Positions 48,081 through 59,400 of a stretch of DNA of 64,000 bases are shown here, one piece after another (within the stretch, counting starts at the first letter, position 1; each line of letters starts with the position of its first letter). The translations under genes were made by a program, and so were the position numbers. The notes under the pieces are model-generated. The model was not told the DNA's origin and made no database searches. It saw only the letters and a program-made list of their open reading frames with translations. Source of the stretch: Callipepla californica brunnescens (Eukaryota > Chordata > Aves > Galliformes > Odontophoridae); the NCBI GenBank assembly GCA_023055505.1, contig JALIRH010000004.1, positions 34,229,502 through 34,293,501 on the forward strand, given 5' to 3'.

Positions 48081-51024
48081 CTATTAGGCAGGCAGAAGTA
48101 GGTAAAAATAATTTAACTGTGCCCTCCTGAAGTTGTGAAGATCTTGGTGAGCCTAAAGCAGAAGTAAGCCTGTGCTCTGAGGCTGGGACCTTCGGCCAGA
48201 ACTTCCTTCCCTGCTGGGCCTGCAATGCCAGCACTCACTGCCTGCCCTTTCTGAAGGCGATGAAAAGTTGTAAAACTACACATACACATCTGTTATCATC
48301 CCCCTGTGGGAGATACAACATTGCCAAGCATTTGGCTACATCAGGAAGATGCCACTGATAAAGTAGTCCTGGAAGAAGGCCTTTACTCAAAAAACCACAC
48401 TAAGGTGCAGAAGAGGAAGAATTTCCTATAAGATAGCCTTACAGGTCTGTGTTGGGAACCAGAAAAAGAAACTGCATTGCCAAAATAGAAATCTTGCATC
48501 TGATACTGGAAAACGTCCCAGTGCAAGGCCATGCTATGGACCCTACTGCACTAATTTTAAAAGCAGCTCAGATAACAATATCTCACCTTTAGAATCGTAG
48601 AAATAGGATTCATACCAGAACTAAATGAAGCATAGAACATACTAAGTGAAAAACAAACAAACAAAAAAGCTATTAAAAGTAAATACAATATTTTTTCAAA
48701 ATGTCTCTAGGTTTTCCTCTGGAAATTTGTAAGATACATAACACAATATATGTGCTGTAAGCTAGAACAGATGCTGCACTGCATTTGTACAGATGAAACC
48801 ATACAATTCATGCAGAAGGTATCTGCAAAATCTGTTTTTGATCTCTTAGCAGGTGTGCATGCACTCATATTTGCATGTGTGTACAGGTGTATATACGTGT
48901 GTACCCGCGTATGGAGAAATGGAAGTGGACTGCCTTCTGTAAGAGCAAATTGTTTATGTCCATGCTTTGCACTTGTATGCTTATCTATGCACATACATAG
49001 GGACAGGTACTCACGTGCATATAGATCTGTACACACGGAAAAATGTACAAATGTGGAAATACCTATACACAGATGCATACAAGAATTTCTCTTCAGGAGT
49101 CAATAATCTTGTTTTTGTAGACAAACAAGGCACAGCTGTAAATTGGAAAAATAATATCTAAATAAAATAATAGTACCCTTCCAATTATATAACATTAATG
49201 TAATTTGCCTACTAGCTCTATTTGTCTCTCCTATGACAATTAATCTAATCCTAACGACACTCCTGTTATAATGTAAATCAAGCCTGCCTCTTGGGAAAGG
49301 ATAGTAGGAAATAACAAAGATGATGCGATGTGTGACTGTGACAGATACTGAACTTCAGGGCTAAGGAATTAAAAAGAGATATATTAATCTTTGATAAAAT
49401 TCACATGAGAAAACAAAGATAAATAAGACCAGCCATTTTTATTCCAGTTGGACAGTCAAAAGGGAAAATAAATCAAATAAAATATGTCATTAAAAGAAAA
49501 TATAGAAAACACTCTGTACACAAAACACCAAACCATGCATTGTTTGTCCACTGAGGATATTAAAATTTTCAGCTGTTGCTAAGTAATCTTGCCTCTTAAA
49601 TAAGTGCCTTAACCAAAAAATCATGCGTAGCCATACTTAGTAACAACAAATAGAACAGAACAAAAGGAAGTTCAAATCTGGGTAAGATATTAAAAAAAAA
49701 TTCTACAGGAGAAATTGCATCAGTACCTTGTTTTCCAATATACTCTACTTCAGTTATTCACAATTAAACTTTGCACACTAGGCTAAACAAAATCACTTGG
49801 TTCTGCATGCGCTCAAGTCAGAGCTCCTTTCGGAGAATAAATTCACTGTTAATCTAGAATCCAGTATTTACCCACTGATATTTTCTGGAATGTCTTTCAG
49901 TAAATTTTCCTGTAAATACAAATAGAACATGAAGTGCTTTTATGCAATACTCTGTGAAAAGTGCTCAGGAAGATTTCTGTGTAAATGACACAAACCAAGT
50001 CTAGTTAGTGCTCTGATTCGGACTTCTGCTAAGCTGTGGTCTACCTCACCCATCTTCAGTTCTGCTTATCTAGCCAAAAAAATCTGTGATTATCTCATAA
50101 ATACTTCTGAATGGAATGAGTTTAAGCACCTGCTTAAGTACTTTGCAAATACCTGGCTACAGCCAGAGAACTGGAGCAATAAGCAATCAAAGTTATGATA
50201 TAGACTGCATTTAGCTTTGCAATTTAGTATTCTGATTCCATAAAATTTTCATTTCCTACTGTGGCTAAGATATGAGTACTGGATTGTCTCTTTCAGGGCT
50301 TAGAAAAAGATATTTTAAGGAAAAGATGCTTTGTAGGACAATCAAATACATGTCACTATTTTTCATGCCTCTTAAACTCTTATGTCATAGAACATGTCAA
50401 AAAGTGTAGATTTTATATCTTTTCACCTCTACCAGTTTTGTAGCAGAGATTATTCTCTTCCTTCAGATAATATTGCTCCATTTATTTGTCACTTCTATAA
50501 TTTGATCTCTCTGTGACAATCAGCATTTTCCAACAAGTTTCTAGCCTTGTGGCCCATAGTTCTGTAAGGTAAAAAAGAGCCTTTCCATTATTTGTCAGTC
50601 AATTAGTTCTGTCTTATGTAGAGCTGGCATGAATGCATTGTTTACATTTTTTGGAATTAGGTGACAAAATCTGGTTACATTTATACAGATTTTTTCCACT
50701 GAATTCATTCTAGGTACCCTGGAGATCGATTGGTCTGAGAAATCTAGGTCATTTAATGGTGATAAGGAAGATACCTTCATTCAAGGTATGCATTTCATTG
50801 CCAGCACCAGGAACAGCACAGAGTCATCCTAACCGTAACTTCTGCAGTTGACACTAACAGTAGTGAGGAAAAGTGAAGTACTACTTTAAGAAAAGTATGA
50901 TTTTAAGCAAAATGAGAATGAATATATTTCATGGCTATGTGACTCTCTACAGCTTCATACCTTCTGCAGAACCTGGGCCATATACATGTCAAAGTTGTAG
51001 AAATTTGGCTGATTCAGAGCTGTG

Positions 51025-51116
51025 CTGCTGACTTTCTTGTGTGCCTTGACCAAGTCATGCATTAACTGTCCTGGCCTCATCTTTAAAATGGAAACAATAG
51101 TGTTCACCAATCCATT
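51025..51116 (+). repeat. MIR-like SINE relic in DIO2 intron
   Basis: Shows the MIR core in order: TGTGCTGCTGACTTTCTTGT, GTGCCTTGACCAAGTCATGC, then CTGGCCTCATCTTTAAAATG followed by GAAACAATAGTG. The 'ccttgggcaagtcac' and 'cctcatctgtaaaatgg' landmarks of MIR are clear. Lies antisense to DIO2. Confidence 0.7.
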
Positions 51117-51591
51117 TAACAAGGCAGCTGAAACATTTGCTTCTTAATGTTTGTGAAAAGACTAAAATCAGAAATTAGAAGGGATAGGAGAATAGTGAAC
51201 TTCAGTGTTCAGCATTACTTTATTTGGATAGCCAGCTGGCTGATTCCTAGTGTGGCAATAAGAGGTTGACCCATTTGGCAAAGACTGATGTTATTTATAT
51301 TTGACTTATACTGAAAATTAACATCTCTGTGGCTTTGGTCTCAGACTAAGCAGCTTGTATTCTATATCACAAAGCCAGCAATCACCAGCACCACCAGCTC
51401 TTCAGTTCTCTAGGTAAGAACAAATACTAAGAGGATGTGAAATGGGTCAAGGGAGTGAGAGAATGGAAAAATAATTACTTCAAAAGATACAGAGCTACCT
51501 TTTGGATAGGACCCTATGACCTCATGATGTCACTAGGTGTGTTAAATTAGATGGTCTAAATAAGACAACACATTAACAGACTAAGTACTGT

Positions 51592-51720
51592 TTTGGAAGC
51601 CACAGGGCTCTGAATCCAGCTCTTCTACTTACAAACTGGGTGGCCTGTTTAAGAAATTTCATCTTTTTGTGTCCACTTTCTCAATATATGAAAGGGAGAT
51701 ATAACCACCATATGAGACCT
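51592..51720 (+). repeat. MIR-like SINE relic in DIO2 intron
   Basis: Order GGCTCTGAATCCAGCTCTTC, TACTTACAAACTGGGTGGCC, then TTTCATCTTTTTGTGTCCAC, TTTCTCAATATATGAAAGGG and AGATATAACC matches a MIR from its 5' third to its 3' core. More diverged than the 51025 copy. Confidence 0.6.
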
Positions 51721-52159
51721 GGGCAGAACCAGTGGGTAATGTTTGTGCAAAACTTTAAGGGGAAAAAAAAACACATGTTGCATAACTGCTATTAGCTTTA
51801 TTAACTTAAATCACCAGGCAGCTGTCCCTCAGTCAGTCAAGTTCATTTTTAATCTCTGACACGTCCTCACTGCTTTCAGGAGGAAAAAAGGCTCACTGTT
51901 TCACTCCATGCTTAGTTTTACTATTACCTGAACTCTTCTTCCGATCTAAAAGTTAACATCTATGTAAGAGAAAACGGTAGTGTAATGACAAAGATTCATT
52001 TTCATCCTTTATGATATTTACAGCAATTCTATGTTAGGTAGAAAACATTTGTGTATCTAGAGCTCTGTCTCAAGATGCACTCTTTACATAATTACTGAGG
52101 AGCTCACATGGAAAACAGATACTAAAAAAGCATTTAGAACCTTGTATAATTACTCTTAC

Positions 52160-52290
52160 GTGAAGATCTCAAAGTACTCTATAAACGTACTGGCAGGGAA
52201 ACCGAGGCACAGCTGAGTGATATAATGTGGCTGTACAAACAGTGAGTGACAGAGAAGAGCCAGCAGCTCTCCGGTCTCTCAGCCTCAAAC
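52160..52290 (-). repeat. MIR-like SINE relic next to DIO2 exon 1
   Basis: The plus strand reads TCAAAGTACTCTATAAACGT, then GGGAAACCGAGGCACAGCTG and AGTGAGTGACAGAGAAGAGC. This is the reversed MIR pattern 'ggaaactgaggcacag ... agtggcagagcc'. It ends about 155 bases from the exon 1 donor. An L3-type origin for the same motif is possible. Confidence 0.55.
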
Positions 52291-52445
52291 TACAACCACC
52301 TCTCCTTTCTGCTTTTACTTCCCACCAAACTTATCTTCAAATAGGAGACTCTGTGCAGCGCACGGCGTTATTCCGTTCTTCGCTGGCAACGGGGATGCTC
52401 AGCACAGCTGCCCACCCCAAAGTGCCGGCGCCGTCCCGCACCCAC

Positions 52446-52667
52446 CTGCTTGTAGGCGTCCAGGAGGAAGCTGTTCCAGACGCAGCGCAGCCCCTCCGAG
52501 GTCAGCATCCTCCGCCACTCACCGCGCGCAGACTTGGAGCGGCTCAGAAACAGCACCATGTGCTTCAGGAGGATCACAGAGTCATACAGCGCAAGGAAGA
52601 GGCAATTGGAGAAAAAGACCGGCAAGATCTGAAGCGTGATTAGCAAATCCACACTTAACAGACCCAT
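52446..52667 (-). CDS. DIO2: DIO2 coding exon 1, type 2 iodothyronine deiodinase N-terminus
   Basis: Encodes residues 1-74 of type 2 deiodinase, the selenoenzyme that removes the outer-ring 5' iodine of thyroxine (T4) to make T3 at the endoplasmic reticulum. The exon starts at an ATG in strong Kozak context (A at -3, G at +4). It opens with MGLLSVDLLITLQ, followed by one hydrophobic membrane anchor at about residues 9-34. A basic stretch follows (LSRSKSARGEWRR), then RCVWNSFLLDAYKQ. It ends at codon CAG followed by GTGGGT, a consensus donor, and joins exon 2 in phase 0 between Gln74 and Val75. The frame is open further upstream to a stop near 52764 but has no in-frame ATG there, so residue 1 is well fixed. 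Near-identity to vertebrate DIO2 makes the call secure. Confidence 0.97.
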
Positions 52668-52699
52668 CTTCCTTGCTGCTTCTCTTCTGCCGGATGAAT

Positions 52700-52854
52700 T
52701 CAGCTCCCTTCTTTGCCCTGTACCCTCATTCACAGAAGTAAAGTAAAAAGCATGGTAAAAGCCTCATTAGCCTCTCTCCGTCTCGCTCTTCAAAACGAGC
52801 AGAGATGGTTAAATACGAGCAGGCTGGTTAAAACCATAACTGCGTGACACACAT
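52700..52854 (-). promoter_or_regulatory. Cluster of five upstream AUG micro-ORFs in the DIO2 leader
   Basis: Five upstream ATGs lie within 190 bases of the DIO2 start, each closing before it. They begin at 52854 (8 codons), 52837 (15 codons), 52767 (13 codons), 52753 (7 codons) and 52729 (9 codons, stop at 52702-52700). The 52767 frame ends with a TGA overlapping the 52729 ATG. Such uORFs are known to lower translation of DIO2 mRNA in other vertebrates; their effect here is inferred. Confidence 0.75.
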
Positions 52855-53129
52855 TCAGCTCAAAGCTGCTTAATTTTCAGAAACTAAGATGTTAATAAAA
52901 ATTCTTCCCTTAACCAGGAGACCTTCTGATTTTGCTGAAGAGAGAGGCAGCTGTGCTTCCAGCTCCCTGCAGATACAAAATTTATGCTGAGATTGTTAAT
53001 TGTTAACTTTCTGGCTCTATCCCATTGTTTCTCAGCTATTTAAGCACCGAGCAGACCTCCCGCTTCTGTGTCAGTAAAGCGAGCTACCAGGTGCTACAAT
53101 ACTTTTGTTAAAGAAGGTTTATGGACATA

Positions 53130-53230
53130 CAAACTTTCTGTTCCTTCCTCCCTTCCTCCTCCCTCCCTTTCCCTCTCACCCCCCTCCCTCTCTCCGTTCC
53201 TGCCTTCCTCCTCTCGCCCTCTCTTGCTAT
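53130..53230. repeat. CT-rich (GA-rich on sense strand) tract in the DIO2 leader
   Basis: About 100 bases of nearly pure pyrimidine on the plus strand (CCTTCCTCC, CCCTCCC, CCCCCCTCCC units). On the transcript sense it is purine and contains the quadruplex-capable tract at 53161-53188. Confidence 0.85.
53161..53188 (-). promoter_or_regulatory. G-rich tract in the DIO2 leader, possible RNA quadruplex
   Basis: On the sense strand this tract holds five G-runs of three or more separated by 1-5 bases (a run of six, then TGAGA, GGG, AAA, GGG, A, GGG, with another GGG just upstream). It fits the standard quadruplex pattern and lies inside a 100-base purine tract of the predicted leader. If the cap site is downstream of it, it would instead be a promoter DNA element. 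Confidence 0.5.
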
Positions 53231-53285
53231 CTGCCTCTGGTGCAAAGTGCTTTCCCCTCTGGAGTTCTAGCTTGCTTCCCTGAAG

Positions 53286-53294
53286 CCTTTTATA
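53286..53294 (-). promoter_or_regulatory. TATA box of DIO2
   Basis: Sense-strand GTATAAAAGGC is a near-consensus TATA box, about 620 bases upstream of the initiator ATG and 60 bases downstream of a palindromic CRE. DIO2 promoters of mammals and chicken have a TATA box with a nearby CRE, so the pairing supports this as the core promoter. Transcription should start near 53258-53265. Confidence 0.75.
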
Positions 53295-53351
53295 CATTCC
53301 CTGGCTAATTGCTGCAATAGAGAAATGAAACCCTAATCTTAGCAAAGATCT

Positions 53352-53359
53352 TGACGTCA
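53352..53359 (-). promoter_or_regulatory. cAMP response element TGACGTCA in the DIO2 promoter
   Basis: A perfect palindromic CRE (TGACGTCA) lies 60 bases upstream of the TATA box. DIO2 is known to be induced through cAMP/PKA/CREB, for example by adrenergic signalling or by TSH in the tanycytes that drive photoperiodic responses in birds. Position and perfection make it a likely functional CREB site. Confidence 0.8.
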
Positions 53360-53447
53360 ATGTAAAAGAGGGCTTTACTTTGGCCAGGACTGCAGTGAAT
53401 AGAAAAGTAAAATTCTCAAAACTTTTTTTTTTTTTTTTTTAACAGTG

Positions 53448-53454
<7 letters not shown>

Positions 53455-53482
<28 letters not shown>
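53455..53482. repeat. (AG)14 microsatellite upstream of the DIO2 promoter
   Basis: Fourteen AG repeats about 100 bases upstream of the CRE, preceded by an 18-base T run at 53423-53440. The combination may be length-polymorphic close to the promoter. Confidence 0.9.
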
Positions 53483-56400
53483 CAGCAAGGGTGGAACGCT
53501 GCTTTGCTTTGAAAAGGAAAGGAAAAAAAAAACACAATGTACTTCTGACTGCTCTTAAGAAATGCTTTCAGATTTTGGAAAAGGTATTTTCATATGACGT
53601 GGAAAGTGACACAGCAACGCAGGGTTCTATTGTAGATGTTTTTTTGTGTGTTTTTTGTTTTTTTTTTTCTCATGGCTGTTTTTTTTCTTTGCCCTTTTGT
53701 CTTTTCCAGGAAGGTGTGTGAGGTGGTGCATCCCAAGAAAGGGCATATTTATGTCCATTTTTCTCCCACCTCCAGTAGGTACAGCATGTATAGTGTTTAA
53801 ATATCTTTTTTTTTTTTTTTTTAACTTCTTGATATTTAAAGAAACATAAGTAAACACTCAGAAATGATTTCATTTACTGATGTATAAGGGAAGATGCTAA
53901 GAAAAAAAGAAAAAAATGAATCTCCCTATTCAAAACAGTGTTACATATTTAAATACCATTCATCAGCTGAGCTTCAAGGACTTCAGTATTCCTTATGATA
54001 ATTATCTGTACACACTAGACTAATGAGGATAAGGCTCTTTTGGCTGTAAGTTGGTTAAATAAACATTTCAAGACTCCCTTGTAGCCCCACACTGAAGTTC
54101 TTTTTTGTTGCTGTTGTTCATTCAGTTCTCTTTGTTCCACCCCCCATAATGTTTAGACCTCTTTCTATATGATCATTATTCTAGAGGGTACAGTAGAATG
54201 TTATTGGGTTTTTTTTCTTTTTAAATGGCTTTGAGATCCTTAGATAAATATTACATATATTTCCTGTTGCAGACATTCATAATTTTGAGTGGATGCCTTC
54301 CCTAGGTGCTGCTTTTGCAGGCTCTCCTCACCAGATACATTTCCCTCCCAAAAATGTCAGCATGATGTCTAACCTCTGTCAACTCACATATTTGATGAAC
54401 AGTGCAAACTTCCTTCATTAATGTGCTTTAGTCTTCATCAGTCATCACTATCCTTCCACTCCTAGCAACTGAAGAAGTCAAACATCAATCTTCTCTATTC
54501 TTGCGTCTTTTTTTTTCATATTTTGCATTATATATTATTTCATTTATTACAATAGCAGTTGGGCTGCCACAATGTTAGCATGCATACCCCTAGAAAGGCC
54601 ACTCTATATCTTGTCTTGTGCTTCCAAAGAAACATCTGTTATAATTAGCACAATATCAGGCATTTGCAAATGATACCACTCAGACAGGATATCTTCCAGC
54701 AAATGTTTACTCAAAGAAATAACTTTTAAAGGTTATTCACATTAAACCAGTGACCTTTTGCATTACCAACATAAACAAGAAAAAGGAATTGCATTTCTTT
54801 TTCAAACTATAACAATTTGTAAGTCAGAACGTCAGTAATGACTGCGTTCTGTTTCCACAGATAGAACTGCAACTTCAAATATTTTGTTTTACTACTAAAA
54901 TTGAAAAAAAGCTGTTATAAGAAGGCATTTCTATATCTCCACAAATGGATGAGTTAATATGCTCTTCTCATGCAAGTACAACACAGGAACAAGTGTCCCA
55001 TGAGCTGCTAAACTAGCTTGCTCTCTGACCTCAGGCAAAGCATATGTAATCATTTGATTACAAGCACTCTTAAACCTAGATTACTCTTCTGTAGATCCAT
55101 CACCAAAACATACATGGTTCTGTATGGGAAGTTCCCCATTCCTTTCGTTGGAAGGTTTGTTAAAAGGCAGACTTGAGGATTGTTGATGATGATGCCAGAT
55201 GAATCATCAGCCATTGTTTCTGAGAATAGTTTGCAAACAGCACTGAGGACAGTCCAGCTCAGGCTCTTCCTGTTCCCTGGAGGTAAAGTCAGGCAAGAAC
55301 CTACGCTGGGAACACAATGTATTCTGGGTTCCTGTGAAACAACTGCCCCTACCCACAGAGTGCTTTGTGGGTGAAGAGGTTGTTTGTAAGACAGCTGGAG
55401 ACCAGACAGCAATGGAGCTTTGAAGTGCATTGGAAACTGAACAGGAAGCTCATGGAACACAAGTTTGAGATGCTATTTCTTATTTATTCTGTCACCTTCC
55501 TTGCCTCTGAGGCAGACTGTGCATATTGAGTTAAACACAACTACCTCAGACTGTGAGTTTGAAAGCTCCGGTCAAGAGATGCTGATAATACAAACACAAG
55601 GACAAAACTCTTCCGACTAAATGAAAATGTAAATAGAAGCTTTTTGCCACTACTGACTTCAGAAGCAGTCTATGCCCCCAGGACACAAGCACTGCTTTCC
55701 CAGTTCGACAGAGTACAGCAGTCCTCAGCAGAGAATGAAATCTTAATCTGTTTCTTCATATTGTTATCACTTCTCTCTTTCAAATCTGAAACAATTAATC
55801 ACTGCATTTATTTCTCTGAGATGCCTAAAATACAGGGAAAAACACTTTGCATCTTTTTAGAAAGACAAGTACAAAAATTTATCTGCATCACATACTCTAT
55901 CAACAGTCTCTTGTTATTTTCCTGCAGATCTTCGTGAAGAAAGGAAGAAATGCTAGATATTTCAGACCTGGAGGCATTGAGAGAGCTTTCGCTGTCTTGA
56001 AGGAAAACTGCATGAATTCCACACACAAGGAAGAATGAGGAAGGGATGAAGATAACACGTGGAAGTATTAAGATAAGTTTCTGTTAAAGCTCTTTTCAGT
56101 TACCTGCTCTGCCATACCTTCCTATATTATTTGGGAACAGTCCTACAATGTACCTCAGTTCTCCATCAGCAAAAGAAAATAAAAGTCCTTCCATAATCTA
56201 AAGAGCAGTCAGGTTCTGTAATGGGAAATTAAACATATCATCCATAACTTGTCAAGGTGGAATGAGCAAAGCCAACAGCATTAAAGCATTCACTGTTACT
56301 AGACCTTGTATGTGGCTAAAGTCAACAGTATCAGTATAGATGTTCATATTCCGTAATGTTTACAGAAATCAGTGCCATCAAAACCATATCCATGTATAGA

Positions 56401-59400
56401 TTCACCTTTTTTTCCCAGTTTCAGCTGCAGTAGCATGAAGATTAGGACACAGGCAGCTACCAATTTTGTTTATTGCAACTCTCTTGATAGCTGCCTAAAC
56501 GCAGGAAATTTGAGGTGGAGTTACTGCTGTTCAGGCCCCATTCTCTGATCTCATTTTATACTGGATCCATAAGAACTTTCTGACTTTCTGCATTCCTGAT
56601 GGTGCATTTTACAGTTTTCACTTGGTTATGCAGGTCTTCACATTTCTGTGCCTGACATGTGTGTAAGCTGCCACTGCATTCAATTTTACCATATTCATGT
56701 ACTTTAATGCAGAAGTCTTGACCCCAGAACAAATGGACTGGATTGAAGTTTTGATTGCCTTACTTTCTCAAATTAAGCAAGACTATTTTGAACACTTTGC
56801 AGCACAGCTGGGAAAGGGTACCTGATGGTGACAGTAAGGTTGCTTCTATGGTCCTAACCACAGAAGTTCATGGGAGAAATCATCCCAAAGGATTTCATGC
56901 AACCTTTGTGCCTGCTTTGTTGCTTCTCACTGTTTTCACTGCCAAAATCGAAGAATGAAGCTTTTTGTTTGAGAGCTAGTTAGTGTGTCTGTGAGCTTAT
57001 CCTTGGAGAATTGCACAGCTGCAGAGTGATATGGCTTGAGATGAGGCGGAGATAGTTCATCTTAGCCATACCTTTAGCTCCCTGGCCTTGGGCAAAATTA
57101 TTTATTACAGCCAAACAAAAAATGTGTCCCTATTATAAAACTTTATTTTTTCTCTTTGCCATGATCTCTGCAGCAATTCCCTTACTCAAAATGCCAGGAG
57201 ATGTTGATTGAAAATCTGTTTCTACTTTTGGATCAGCAAATCTTATTAAAGAGATAATGCTGTGAATTAAAAATAATGTTTCACAGGCAAGCCACAGTGG
57301 TACCTGGATGGATTATCCACAGCGCAGTGTCACCAGACCCTGCCTACCTCCACCAACCCTGGCACAGCACTATGTCTGAATGGAGCAACGTTCATCCCGC
57401 TGGCACCCAGCCCCATTCTGCCTGCTTAAAGCTGCTTCTGTTCTGTGTAGCAACCCAGTTAACAGCCTTTCAAAGGTGAATGCACTAAATATATCCTTAC
57501 TGTTTTATTTACTTTTTGTATCACCTTTGGTTCTGTTTGATTTGGTGATCATTCTACCACTGTCACTATGCTGAACAACTGAAAGTTCAGCCAGTTCTGA
57601 GAAACTGGCAGCTGCAAGAAGTGCTGATTTAATAGCCTGGAAGACTTGATATTTCTAGTCTACCTGCAGTGGAAGCGAGTATAGGCAGTGAAAATGCAAA
57701 CTACCCACATGGGGAAGCTCCTCATAACAGTTCGGAGGGGAGTTCATGGAACTGGAAAATAAAACCAATCTCACTGCCCACTGAGTCCACAAGGCAGCAC
57801 TACAGGTGGAGGGCATTTCAGCCAATAGATTCCAGACTAAGACAATATTCAAATAAATTCAGGAAGAAAGAGGCTGCAAAGGTAGGACACCTCTGTGAAC
57901 AGGAATAATATTTTAAGATTTTGCAAGCTATACACGGATTCTGGTTACAACTGTGTCTGTCTTTTGTAATCAGACCACTGTGGTTCAAAAAGACAGAAGT
58001 GCATGAGAACTGGGAGTACTGATGCCTCTGTGAAATCTATTCCAACTTCAAAGCTGTCAATCTGGCACCTTCTAAGAGCCTGCATTCACTGTGTGATAGC
58101 AAAGTAAAATAATTGACTCGTGGGTGTGGGTGTGTAATTGTGACAAATTTGAGTCAAGAAAAAGTCCCTACGTCTCTTTGCTAATGAACATCAAATTTCT
58201 ATGCAAAACAATCTCCCTGTTCCAATAAAACTACAGTGAACAAACCTGATGCTAAAACACACCTGGCTGAGTCAGATTTAATTCTGGAACAAAACAAAAC
58301 ACCCTACTCTGTCTAAAAGATAAGGTGGTTTCTCTTAAGAAAAACAGGAAAGTTGATTTATGAATAAGTATCCAAAGACTTCATCAGAAGCAGAATCAAT
58401 TAGCCTTCTGAATATTGCACAAGAAGAGGAAAGGGATTTCAAATGTACTTTTTGTGAGAACAGAACCATTTTATCTTCTTGTAATTTCTGTAATTAACCT
58501 CTGAAACTCCCAAGAGAAACTAGTCTAGATTTGAAAGACTTCCACTCTCTCTCCAGATGAAGGATACATACAGGAGGGCCATGTGAAACCCTCTCTAAAT
58601 TATGATGCTAATGTATTTTCATGCATCTAAAGCACCAGAGAAACTTGTACGAGGGTAAAATTTTACTAAGACTTCTGTAGAGTTTCTAAGTATGAACAGA
58701 TTTAAGGTAAATTCAAAGTCCTAGAAAAGTTCTCCAGCCACAGATTTCTTAACTTCTCAGACATTTCCTGTTTCCTGGCAAAACACTGGCATTTTAATTC
58801 ATTTTATCCCTCTGGAGAGCTCCTAATCCAGCATATTTCTGTAGAATTAAAATAGGTGTGTGCTCCTGTCATTCTTGTCCCATGTTTGTATGTGAACTTC
58901 AGTCACTGATGATAGCTACCCACAGCTTAAGCTTTCCATCTCCCTCCTTTGCATCCTGAGGCATTTTTAAAGTTCCATTCTCCATGGATAATTTTATGTG
59001 CAAGAGTGAAGGCAGAAATGGTGAAACACCATAATAAAATCTTTTTTCATTAAATTTCCAGTTCAATCAGAAGCAGGATTTGTCAAGAATCCTATTTCCT
59101 TGAGCTTGAATCCCATTATCCAACCTTTTCTTCCCAAACTAAGACTATTAGAAATTTCAGATCTTATTTGGATTGAGGGCTGAGGCTGCCAGTCTATATC
59201 AGAATATCTCTATCTCAAAGAGTAGAAGCAACCACAGTACCTCCTTATGGAAGTTCTAATGTAAAAACCACTGTGCTTTGGAAATGAATGAGATATTTAG
59301 GGCTGTCTGCTCTACATGCTGGGCCATTTAGAGCACTGGAACAGAAAATTATCAGTTGCAACAAAAAGTGGCCTTTTTCAAGGTATGCCTTTTTTTTTTT

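Larger units (their letters stand above)
41726..52445 (-). other. DIO2: DIO2 intron 1
   Basis: A phase-0 GT-AG intron of 10,720 bases. The donor GTGGGT lies at 52445 and below; the acceptor reads TTTGTTTTGTTCTCAG, ending at 41726. It contains a CR1 3' end (46655-46714), three MIR-like relics near exon 1, AT-rich simple repeats around 48040-48075, and a more CpG-containing stretch at about 45000-45320. I see no further exon in it on either strand; open frames inside it are short and show no family resemblance. Confidence 0.9.
36450..53262 (-). other. DIO2: DIO2 transcription unit (predicted full span)
   Basis: Predicted primary transcript of the type 2 iodothyronine deiodinase gene. Its upper end is placed about 25 bases downstream of a TATA box on the minus strand; its lower end is placed just past the AATAAA signal at 36469-36474. 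It has two coding exons, one 10.7-kb intron, a leader of about 0.6 kb and a 3' UTR of about 4.7 kb that ends with the SECIS element. This architecture (first coding exon of 74 codons, a single long intron, very long 3' UTR with a distal SECIS) is the known vertebrate DIO2 layout. The exact transcript ends are inferred, and extra 5' exons or alternative poly(A) sites cannot be excluded. Confidence 0.85.
52668..53262 (-). other. DIO2: DIO2 5' untranslated leader (predicted)
   Basis: About 595 bases lie between the predicted start site (25-30 bases below the TATA box) and the initiator ATG. Sense-strand sequence is purine-rich in the first third (53130-53230), then carries several short upstream AUG frames. 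A long uORF-bearing leader is characteristic of DIO2 in other vertebrates. The exact cap site is not visible in sequence. Confidence 0.65.

Noticed and set aside
52668..52733. In-frame N-terminal extension of DIO2 to 52733
   Set aside because: The codon there is GTG, not ATG. Residue 1 at 52667 has a strong Kozak context and matches the family start.
55050..55460. 136-codon minus-strand frame upstream of DIO2
   Set aside because: No recognisable domain, and a length expected by chance in 64 kb.
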